Shown here piece by piece: positions 1 to 10,800 of a stretch of 12,563 nt of DNA; the first letter of the stretch is position 1, and every line of letters begins with the position of its first letter. The notes beneath the pieces are model-generated. The model was given only the letters and a program-made list of their open reading frames with translations. It was not told where the DNA came from and did no database searches. Source of the stretch: Phoronis ovalis (Eukaryota > Phoronida > Phoronidae); assembly GCA_028565635.1 (NCBI GenBank), contig JAOXYB010044093.1, positions 1 through 12,563 on the forward strand, in the 5' to 3' direction. Made by a program: the position numbers and the translations under genes.

Positions 1-3000
1 ATGTTTTAATGATTATGAAACATAATATTAATAACATTATCAAAAAAATTATCATTTTAGACTTGTGCAAGTCTAAAGTTATGTATGTGGGAATCAGGCT
101 TATAACTTATGAAGAGTGTACTTTTTTTTGTGTTGAATTTCTTATATACAGAGCAAAGTAAAACTCAGTCTGAATAAATCCATCTGTTAGTGTGTAATAT
201 CTGAGCTTAACCATAGTCATACTCATTAAACTTTTGACCAATCAGAGGAAAGCTTTTCTCTCTGTGTGATTGACCTATTTTGCTAGCTACCTGCTTAGTC
301 CACTATTATACCTATTACTGTAAGCTGCTATTTGATTGGCACGTATATTTTTTTATGCAGAATATCATTCTTGTATGTTTCGAGATAATAAGTAAAAATT
401 GAAGCGGTTAAGTATAGAAGATACAGAACAATGAACGGATGGATTTTTATATTCAGATTAGGGAAAACTGTAAGATCTCTCTGAGATTAATCTCATTATG
501 TTCAAGACTTAGACATGTGACATATGGTGAGATGAACTGAAGCTGGTCACCTGATCTGCTAATCTCCGTTTAATTAATTCAGTTCAAGTGTTTAGTAATT
601 CTCAGTATCTCCAGTGTCCTTGAGAATGCATTATGTAGTTCATATCAGGTTTTCTATTTTTGGTCCTACATATGTTATTGTATTTACTATTTTCAAAACC
701 CCATGTCCTTGTCAGAAATGTTCCAACAAGCCTGAATTATACAGAGAGTAAATATTAATATGGTTGCATTAGAAAGACATCTTTTTTGGGGCTTATTCCA
801 ACAGGTTATGTGTTAAAAGTTACAAATTATATTATGATCAAAATTGGAACATGTCAACACTGTTGATTCTAACAAAGATTACTATATTTTGAAGGTTTTG
901 TTTTGAAAAGTAATAAATGAATTAATTTGAAGGTAGTTTGCTGCATTCAAAGACACAGGATAAAATTTAACTCATTCTAAAACAACCTCTTTATTCAGTG
1001 ATATTATTAAAATAAAATATTAACACCATTTTTGCGATAAAACCAGAAATGAGATGAAGCTAAACAACAGTTCTGTCACTGTCTCAGTGACTTGTTTTGG
1101 GAGGAAACGCAATGCAAACAAAATCTGTAGTCTCCTTAAAAATGGTCCCATTTATCCGACAGCATTTTCAGATGCCAACACAAGAGATGTTCAAATGAGT
1201 TGACAGAGAGTTCCATACCTGTTATTTGTGTTATGCTGCCAAGTAGCCAGCTTAGATCAAGTTATGTTATCTAAAACTACACCCAATGTTTATTCCAAAA
1301 ATATTGTATGTTTATTAGATAATCATATAGATAATGTTAGCTTTGACAACTTGGTTGTTAATTTTTCCTTGCAAGGACAATGTTTTTAATAAATAGTTAT
1401 GTTAAGTAATATCTTTATATATAAGTGTATTTAGCTGGTATATGAACCAAAGACAACACTGTTTGCAAACAGGTGTTTGTCCATAAAGCTGTCACCTATG
1501 TGGGGGTTCCTGGTTATGTTTTATTAGCTGGCTGTATCATTGTCTCTTTCTTTTTTCCTCAGACAGGTGTAATAACTAAGCATTAAAAGTCAAAACTTCA
1601 TTCCAATTCCACTCTTGTATTTCAAGTTGGTCGTTTGAATCAGGGTGTTAATTGATGGCCTTTGTGGTTACTGGAACTAATTAAAAATATATTATCAGAT
1701 CAAAACATTTTTCTTCTATTGAAATGATTTGTTTTTCTTTGCAAGGAAAAAAGCGGCTTATAAGAGGCGCTATTCATGTATATGCATTGTTACAGCTATT
1801 GATAAAAAGTTAAATAAACAATTTAATTATTCAACAAAGGCTGCATTTTGATGATGTAGTTAATAAAAATGTCATGTGCAATTATTCACACTTGCTATTC
1901 TTTAATGTTATCATACATTAATAGTTTTGGTCCTGAAACTTGTGCTGGTGTTGAAACAAGTGTAAATTGCACTAATTAAGCCAATATGTCCTCATCATAT
2001 TAATTACCAGTATCTGTGAAATTCTGTGGAATTTTCTGTTGTTTGTAATTTTGAGACTATTTTTGCATTAGAGATTGAAAATAAGTTTGATGTAGTACTT
2101 GAGAATGTTTCCTTAACCTTTCTGGCTTAGTGTGTTCTGTTCATTGATGTGTATAATTATATAGCAATGACTATTAATCTTAATAGCCATTTGATGGTTG
2201 TATTTGATGGAAAAGCTATAATGTGTATTAGACAGGCTTCTTGAACAATGAGTATTGTACAATTTCATTTTACTACTCCTAATTACATGTATTATAGCCA
2301 GTTTTATCATTTTGTGGGTTATTTAATAGGATACCTGTATGCTAGAATTAATGTTGCTGATGTCCAAATATCTATAGATAATGGACAGTCAATACCTGTA
2401 GGTCATGGTGCATATGTATGTATTAATTGTCCTGTATGTAGACATGATCTTAGTGCAGTGTTGGGGTGGCAATGTGGGCCCAATCCAATTGTAGAGTTAT
2501 AGAGCTTAAGTAATTCTTGGGGCCTGTCTCCATCAGAACCCCCAATTCACTTTATTTTGTCCTCTTCAAGTTACTTGTGTCCTATTTTTGAAAGCAGTAT
2601 TTTCATATAAAGCAAAATGAACTATTAATAGTCATCTGTAATGCTTCAGGTGATATGTTTTGGTGCCCACATACATACCTTACTTTTTCAGCTTTGTATA
2701 GAAAAAAATGTTATCAGAATGATAATGTAGCGTTTACATAAATATGCCATGTATAAGTATTGATTTAGATCAACTGATGCAATTTTTGATATTAAAAAAC
2801 CTCCTGAGGCACTTTCTGATTATACCTGCAATTTTACAGCCAATACATTTATTTAATCTGTGCTGTCAAGATTAAATCTAGTTTACATGTACAATATGGA
2901 ATACAAATACTGTAGCTGTCTGGAGCCAATATGTCTACAGGACAAATATATCCATTTCTCTATGTAGTGTATGTACATACTATAAATTATGAATTGCATT

Positions 3001-4741
3001 ATAATATTTAGCATAACAAGAATAACAGGACCCCCTTCATGGGAAACCTGGATCCGCTTTTGCATAACTTACTATATGTCTATATGCATTTTATCATATT
3101 AGAATAAGTGTTTACCTGTACCTGTTTTCAAATTTTGAATCATTAATGAGGTGTTTCAAGCAATGGTTTTTTCAAAGGTGCAACTATTGATTCTATCATG
3201 ATTGTCGATATACTTATTTTTCTCAAACTTGCAAATGATTGGAATGACCATTCTTTGTACCAGATGAAAAACAAAGGTTATGTCTAAAATTGTTCATATG
3301 TAAGAATAATACTATTTAGCAGATATGAAGGGGAATATTTTGAGAGTATACTTATAGATATTAAATATGTAGAGACTGTCATTTTATCTTTACTAATAGT
3401 CAGTTCAATTGAATTTCCTCTTGTATTTCATTGTTATACTGGCAGCAGAAATCAATAACTATTTCACTGATTTAGTAACATTATCATATAAAGTTGCATA
3501 TAATTATAACTTTTTTCAATTAATGCATATAATTTAAAGGTGACTGTAACTGATACAGAAGATGTGTAAGTTTGGGTAATCTAATCGTCTGCTACATTAC
3601 TATTGTTAGTGTTTTATAAAATAAATTTGTAGATAATTTTAGATTTATAATTGAGAAGTTATGATCATCATGTTGTTTTGATATGTTATCCGTAATGAAA
3701 GAAATGTTGTTCAGAGCTAAGTGTTTTCAACTGCTTTTCATTCTTATGTTAGAGTACAACAGAGCAGCTTTTATGGCTTGTGAAAATTATATTTAATTTA
3801 TGCCAATTCTATAATTTTTCCAAATATAAAAACTGGTAGACCCAGTACACACAAGTGTGAAAAGAATGCATTTTCCAGGCCAGTGTTTATACTTGAGAAA
3901 TCTCAAAGGTGTATAAAAAAAGGTTACTAATTTATTTATGGTTTATATGATTTTCTATCATCTTTAGCTACATGTATATCCTGTACTAGTTACCTGTATT
4001 GTAATTGCCAGACAATTAATTAATTTGTGACTCATTCTACCAGCATCACGAAGCCAGACAACTCAAAATCAAGTTTCTAAGGACATTTAAAATTCAAAAA
4101 CCAATTGAATTATGCCACGTATTAGTTTGAATATAAATTCATTTTGAAAAATGCAGTTATTAAAGGATGGTATAGTAACCAACATAAAAACAATATTAAT
4201 AACTAATACGGTGAAAAATGTAGTTATTTAATTTGTATATTTTGTTAGAATTTTTCCTTCAGGTAGTTTTCACCTTTATTTTGATTAACTTTATGATACA
4301 TATGTAGTAATCTTTTTGTTCTAACTGATTAGAGCAGACAAATTAAATGCCACGTCTCAGCAGACATTATTTTTCGTAATAAATGCAATTGTTATAATTG
4401 AAATGTACCAAACAACATGCATATATTCATCTTGCTGTTTAAGATGGCTCTCGAGTAATAAAATGTCATGACATCATGTGGGACAAGTCCATTGAGATCT
4501 TTAGTGTACTACATTTATTATCATTGATCTTTATGAATTATCTTCTATCAATTCAGGGTATCTACATATAATCTAGTGCACAGACAATATGCAGATCACT
4601 AACATTTAATCTATGCATATTTGGGGTTTACATAAAATTATCATTGGCCCTGGAATATGTATACATTACTTTATGGAGATTCCTGATAATTGTGGGTTTC
4701 CTAGTGATGAGTAATTATATTGTTTGTTCCTATTTTTCTAG
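1..4741 (+). other. Long AT-rich stretch without convincing exons, probably an upstream intron of the NHS-like gene
   Basis: This 4.7 kb stretch is AT-rich with frequent stops in all frames. It ends in a good acceptor (pyrimidine-rich tract then CTAG at 4738-4741) feeding the first visible exon. Because that exon begins in mid-codon (two bases completing a codon), more coding sequence must lie upstream, and no upstream exon ending in phase 1 could be recognised here. I therefore read the region as intron. Its contents are a perfect inverted repeat at 56-77, a small hairpin (arms 1075-1081 and 1085-1091), the palindrome GTTTGCAAAC at 1461-1470, the palindrome ATGTCATGACAT at 4463-4474, and an open frame at 2248-2502 that I do not accept as a gene. 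Promoter or alternative first exons inside it cannot be excluded. Confidence 0.6.
56..77. repeat. Perfect short inverted repeat (10-base arms, 2-base spacer)
   Basis: The arms TTTAGACTTG (56-65) and CAAGTCTAAA (68-77) are exact reverse complements separated by TG. It could be a remnant of a palindromic or foldback element, part of a terminal inverted repeat, or chance. No matching second copy was noticed elsewhere in the window, and the stem is too short for a typical microRNA precursor. Confidence 0.6.
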
Positions 4742-4839
4742 GTGCCATTGATTTGAAGGCATTCGAGAAGATCACTGATCATTACGAAAGATTGCAGGTG
4801 TCTGAGTCATGTCATTTCTCTGCAGAATCAAGGCCTAAG
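4742..4839 (+). CDS. NHS-like: Coding exon 1 of those visible (internal exon, residues 1-32)
   Basis: The exon opens after a pyrimidine-rich acceptor ending CTAG and closes at AAG|GTAAGA, a strong donor. The first two bases finish a codon begun in an unseen exon; the frame then reads AIDLKAFEKITDHYERLQ and ends SAESRPK at phase 0. The other frames hit stops within the first few codons. The HY...F...RP pattern followed by a short helix-like segment resembles the spacing in the distal WAVE-homology domain of NHS proteins (a hY...F...TRP pattern there). This comparison is by eye. Confidence 0.8.
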
Positions 4840-7800
4840 GTAAGATGACAGTTGTGACAAAAATAAACATATGTTAATTTTTAAAATTTCAATAAGGATA
4901 GTTTAAAACAATTCTTCAAATTTGTAAAATCGTGATAGAATGTTTATTAGTTGTTTGAAGATGTTCTTTGCTGATATTGTTATGAAAAGTTGCATCACTT
5001 GTGGGCACTAATGTTTCTGATAGACAAGTAGTTATTCAACAATAAAGTAAGTCCCAAATGTCTATCCTCTAATACCGGACTGTTGGTCTAAATAAGAATT
5101 TAGTGGACCTGTGACCTGCTCCTGAAAGCTTAACCTAACCCTAATCTGAGGTTCCAGTTGTTACCGGACATGTAAAATGCACAGTATATGCAAACTGGTT
5201 TTTGCGGTACCCTATGAAGCTATCTGTCAGGCTACAGAGTAATCAAAAATGTAGCAGTAAAACAACCAATCAGTATTGAAAACAATGAGTCAACCATCTA
5301 CATGCTTTTATTTTCAATTTAATCTCCAGTTTCATATAGCAGTGGGCTATTTTATTGGTTTAATAAAGTTTGCATTAAATTGTACTCCTCTCCATCTTTC
5401 TTTTGCAGGAAGTTGTATGCCTGTATGCTGATGCAGGGTTAACACCGGTAACATTAATCAAACGATTTGATGCAGATGTCGAGGAGAATGAGATATTACC
5501 ATCAGTAAAGTTTCATCTTATGCCAACAGTGAGTCAGCCTTATACTGGTCTGCAAGAAGACTCGTATTTCGAAAAGGTAATTATGTGTTTTATCACCACT
5601 TGAGACAACCAGTATTTAGCTTTAAGACTTGCCATGGTTCCCCGTACCTTCTAACAGTGATGGTGTATATAATAAACAAGACTATAAATTAGGTTGTAAA
5701 TGTAATAGAAAATGTACTGAAATGTATAATTCCAGAATTAGTCATGTAAATGACCCTTAATTTGATAGAAATTCCCCAGCTTAATACCATAAAACATTAG
5801 TGTATAAAATCAGTATGATTGATTCTTTCTTGATGTGATCGGTTTGATTATTGAAAAATGATTTAAAAAGGGATTGGAAAAATTAATGTACTATGCAACT
5901 CACCACCTTGTTTTTCGCACTGTTTCTTTTATATACCCCATAACCAATTTCATTGTGTTATCAGATGGTACTAGGCTATTAATTAAGGCTTTGCTGTTTA
6001 TTCATGCTAAATTAATTTAGCTGAGTTGGTAGAGTTCATGATCCTTACTACTGAAGGTGTAAGTGGTTCCATTTTATCACAGTATGCTTGTGATATGATT
6101 GGTGCCGAATTAATACCAGTTTCAGTGACAGTGTAGATGGAAATATTAAATAATCATACTTATGAGGACAACATTATTTGTACAAATGTGTTCCAAAGTA
6201 AATATAATAAATATCACTTACTAATTTAACACTTACTGGTAATACTTTATATTGTGAACATTTGAAAACAAGAAACTTTTCAAAAAAGTGGTAACTTATA
6301 TAAGGTGCTTTCTCTCTGGTAAAAACTCTAGTAGAAATATTGTTGTTTTGAAGAAGGAAAAAAAACACAATTTGCTGACAGCCTTTACCAATACTGGTGA
6401 AATTGCTTCTTAAATTTACAACTATGAACATTTTGAATTAAAATCTTCATGTTTATCTTTGCAGTCTTATTCACACATCTTTGCTGAACGGGAATACCGA
6501 CAATCAAAAGTGAGAAGACGTCCACAATCTGCATGCAGTTACCAGAGTGATGTTGATGTTTCATCTCAAAAGGAATCTGTTCTTCCAACACCAGAATATT
6601 TAGTACTAAAGAATGCTCTGTCTATGCCATCGTGTGTTGTGGAAGTAGATACTGCTGGAACAGGATTTGAGCGCATGTGTAGTTTAAGACGTTCTCAGAG
6701 GGAAAGCATGTATGGTAGCTTACCAACATTAAAACGGAGACAAACATTTTCGGGTGCTCCAGAGGACTTTACGCTTAAACGAAATACTCCTTGTACATGT
6801 AGTGTGAGAAACAGGCCTTGGACTTTGCCTCCTGAATCTAGAACTGTAAGCAACCCAGCTGTTGCAGAAGGTGTAAATATGGAACCTAGTTACGAAACTA
6901 GTAGGAAATTTGATGCTCCGCCAGTTCAGGAAAAAGAAAAAAGAATGAGCAAACTTCGGCGAGCTCTTTCATTTACAAAACTGAAAACTAAAAGCGTTGA
7001 AAATTTACCTCCTGCTGCAGATGTTGTAATACCAACACCTGTAAAACAAACAGAGAAAAAATCTAAACGATTTTCATGGTTGCCAAATTTTCTACGAAAG
7101 TCGAAAAAAGATTTGTCCGTGCCCAGATCAAAGTCGACAAACTTTAGAGAAATGAGTCCTGAACCTGACAAATCTCAATATCAGTCTCAACAAAATTTGG
7201 ACAATGTTAGGATGGATCCAATGCAGTATAAAATTAGTAAACGGTTTGCATTCAGTGTACCTGATATTTCGGATGCGGAGGATATGCCCGTTAGGCAACT
7301 TGCTGCTTCACCGTTAGCTGCCAGGCATAAAAGCAAAACACCAGATCCAGAATATGCCATACCACATGTAAGTAGAAACATAACACATAAAATTCAGTTA
7401 CAACTTTAAAGAAATTTATGCACTCGTACCTGAATTCAGTGAATGGTTTGAAAAGAAAGGCATTTGATTTACTGGGGATTGTCTTGCATTGAAATATGTT
7501 TTGCATTTAAAAATAATCTTTTGCTTTTTAAAATTGAATTAAAATATACCTGTTTGTTTTTCAAGGTTATGGTTGGTAGGAAGCATTCAAACCAAGCTGC
7601 GAGAGTTGCTCAACATCGCCAAAGTATCCTACCAATTACCCAAAGCAAACTTCTCGATACAGCTGTTACATTGCGTGAAAACAAAAGTATGGTTAAACGG
7701 GAGGACAGACACTCATCTTCTGGTACGTATCTATATACTGCTGACCCCTAAAGATTCCATCTTACCATGTTTAAATTTATAAATATAATAAAAATCCGCA

Positions 7801-10800
7801 GGATCTAAGTATACCCCATTCAGAGAATACAATTCTTGGCAAGAGATCCTCTTTCTTTCCTCACCACCTGCATAAAGTATGTTTGATATTGCTGCATTAT
7901 TTAGTGCAATTTTATTGTTCTATTGTGCTGCAAATTTCTCCAGTTTAATGTTATTGCCAAATTTAGCAATTAAAGTTGTCAATTTTTTCCAAACTCAAAT
8001 TTGATAAACATTTTTGACAATTTTAAATACATATTAAATACTTTAAATTCTAACTCAAAAGGTAATTGTGATCGTTTAACTTTATTCTTGTAGGTAACTG
8101 GAGTGGAAGCTCTGCAAGCACTGTACAGTCTGTAGAATCGGATCTACAGAAACAAGCTGAGGTCTCGCGTGTTTCGGTAGATTCGGGAATGTCTCCATCA
8201 AGATCTTCAAGTACTTCAGAAAGGTATATTTTACCGTCTATAACCAATCCTTTGTTAATTTCAAAAATGCTCTGACATATGCTTAAATATTTCCTGATAT
8301 TAACCAAAAAAAACAAATTTCGTAATATTTTTGTAAACTAGTGTTTTGCTCAAAATTGAAGAGATGTAGAGTAAGTCAAGAAAAAATGTTGCTTGGAAAA
8401 CAAGTTCTGTGTCTTTCTAAACAGTGCCTAACACCTTTGCTTCTGTTAAATCTTAAGTTGTACATGGGCTGCAAATTTCTTATTTATTATGTTTAAGACT
8501 ATGTGCTACTCTGCGGGAGGGGATTGAAGTTCGTTCCTCTCTTTAACCAATTTTTGCAAGGATAACATCACTGTAGCTATTAAAAATCAGATTTTTTTTG
8601 TGTCTTACAGATATCCAAGTGTTAGTGAACACAATAACGCAGGAAAACCTGAGATTATGCAGGAGAGTCCTTATCATTATAAAAAGAATGTAACACATTT
8701 GGATGCTGATTCATGGCTTAAAACACTGGAAGGAAAGCTTACTCAAAATAACCTCAGATTTCATAATTCAGTGAATGGAGATTTCAAAATAGCTGACGAT
8801 GATGAGGATTCATCAACATATTCTGAAGATGCTGATGGATTTTTCACCTCTATGCATTTAGACAGTGGCTTAAAGCGAAGTCATAGTGCTCATCTCACTT
8901 CATCAGATAAAAATAAAGAATTATCTGAGGAACCACGACGATGTGTCAGTGCTCAGATATTTGATAAGAAAAAAGAGATATACATTGCAGGTAGCTACTC
9001 GGGGTCAGAAAACATTTCATCGCAAAGTGCCAGTACAACAAGCAATACCAGTATTGATAGTGTTATTTATGTTCCACTACGCAAAAGTGCCAATACTTCC
9101 AATAATATTAAGAATTCCCCTCAAATTGAAAGGAAGACAGAAATAAAGTATATCGATGCCAATTTTCACGATGATGCAGTGAAAGAATATATGCCAAGTA
9201 ACAAATCAAAAGCTGTACAAGAAGTCATCCCACTAGAGGTTGATCCCATTAAAGAAAAACATAAAAAATCTAAACCACCCCCACCAGCAAGAAAATGCTC
9301 ATTGCAGAATACTGCTGTAAATAAAAATATGCCCACTACATGCCGGAAAGATAGCGAGAGGACTAATGGTGAATCACATGAAGTTGTATATGCTCGTATC
9401 AAATCTAAGACATTAATAAATGCATCTAAATTTCCATCAGCTGTGTCTATCTCACCTGATCATAGTGATGATGAAAGTAAAGCAGTCAACAGACCATCAT
9501 CAACTGACAATATTTTAAAGTTTGATAATGGATATCAATATTCTGATAAAAATGGAAAAGATTTTGATGAATATTCAAAATCAATGCCAAGACGTCCTAA
9601 GAAACATAATCATTATAAAAACTTATCCAACTCGTGGCCAAGACAACCGAAGAAGAACACCCGTCCTGGTATACTGAAATCCTCAGATCGGGAGAATAAT
9701 GGAATTAGACAATCAAAAACTTTAAATTTTGCTGCTCATGTAAATGTGTATGAGCGGACTCCACCAACATCTCCTGAAATGAATATGCACATCAGGAAAA
9801 GCACAAGTAATGCTTCAGAGATTCCTTACCAGATGTATGATGCTGAAGGGGGTTATACATATATGCCTGGTGCTAAACCAATGAAACTATCTGTAACACA
9901 TGCCGAACCTTGTGTTATTCAGGAGAAGGTATACTATGCATCAAGTGCCATTAATAATAAAGATACCGTAACGGTACTAACAAATGATAAACAAGTGTAT
10001 CACCAAAATGTTATATCAAATGTCAATAATCAATATATTTCTATGACTGGTGACCATGTTAAATCTACATCAAAAGTTGGGCGAAGTGTATCACTGAGTG
10101 CTCCAAGAACTGTCAGTGGCCATTCTGTGACAGGTGTCTCATGGAATGGCGATATAAAACGTAGCTTGTCAGAACATGATTATATACGAAATTCTCAGGA
10201 GTCTGTGAGTAGTGCGGGTAGAAGTAGCACTAGTTCCGGTACATTACGAGATGAAGTTTTTGGCTCAAGTGAACTGATAGTTGGGAATCTGTCCCGTAGT
10301 TCCTCGGGAGATTCTTTTTCACGTCAAAGGTCAAGACAGCATAGTACAAGTCCATACAATAGTCTGACAAGAAAAAAGTCTTCGTCTAGTCCTATACCTG
10401 AAGATTTACCTGTAAAATACATGCCAACAATAACTGTAAAAGCTGGATCTAATAAAGGGCAACATTCTGAACATGCACGTGTCATGCCAATGTATACAAA
10501 CCCATCTCAAATGAGTTCTAGTAAGAGCAATGAAAGTCTTTCAAGTACCACAAGTGGCTTGTCAACTAGTAGTGGCTCCACTCAGACCAGTGGAATAGTA
10601 GCTCCAAGATCTCACAGAAGCAACAGTTTCAATGTTAGGAGTAACTCTCTTCTTGTTCCTCCTCTACATAGACCTGTATCTGAGTATATTCCGAAATCTC
10701 AAAGCCACGAGGAAATTCAACAAATACCTGAATCGAGCAAATCGACAGAAAACGTTAATAGTACTAGGAGTAATGTGGTTAAAGATATAAAAGATTGTCT

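Noticed and set aside
1075-1091. Hairpin GTCACTG/CAGTGAC
   Set aside because: The arms are only seven bases with no extension, T-tract or conserved flank; expected by chance in a window of this size.
1557-1580. Strong-looking acceptor TTTTTTCCTCAG at about 1551-1562
   Set aside because: All three frames downstream hit stops within eight codons and no donor fits a sensible exon.
2248-2502. 84-residue open frame on + with a RING-end-like CPVCRHDL
   Set aside because: Only the final Cys pair of a RING is present and the other ligands are missing. The frame is rich in Tyr/Ile as expected of AT-rich DNA, and no splice sites or start context tie it to a transcript. Chance or a decayed element fragment is more likely.
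5129-5146. Telomere-like aacctaaccctaa
   Set aside because: There are only about two imperfect units inside an intron, with no array.
6018-6090. Functional tRNA gene
   Set aside because: Box A is good, but box B is decayed and the acceptor and T stems do not pair. A SINE relic is the better reading.
6459-6464. ATG-like start at 6459 before exon 3
   Set aside because: The codons lie inside the acceptor (TTTGCAG). Joining to 5576 keeps the frame and gives sensible protein on both sides.
6174-6591. Two overlapping opposite-strand open frames
   Set aside because: They cover intron and exon 3, have no recognisable motifs, and are explained by the real + strand coding exon and AT-rich intron.
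8050-8316. Opposite-strand 88-residue frame across exon 5
   Set aside because: The + strand exon has matching phases and the family motif. The reverse frame is its shadow.
8600-8610. Start of the long final open frame at GTG 8600
   Set aside because: This is the splice acceptor (polypyrimidine plus TTACAG), not a translation start. The phase fits the upstream exon exactly.
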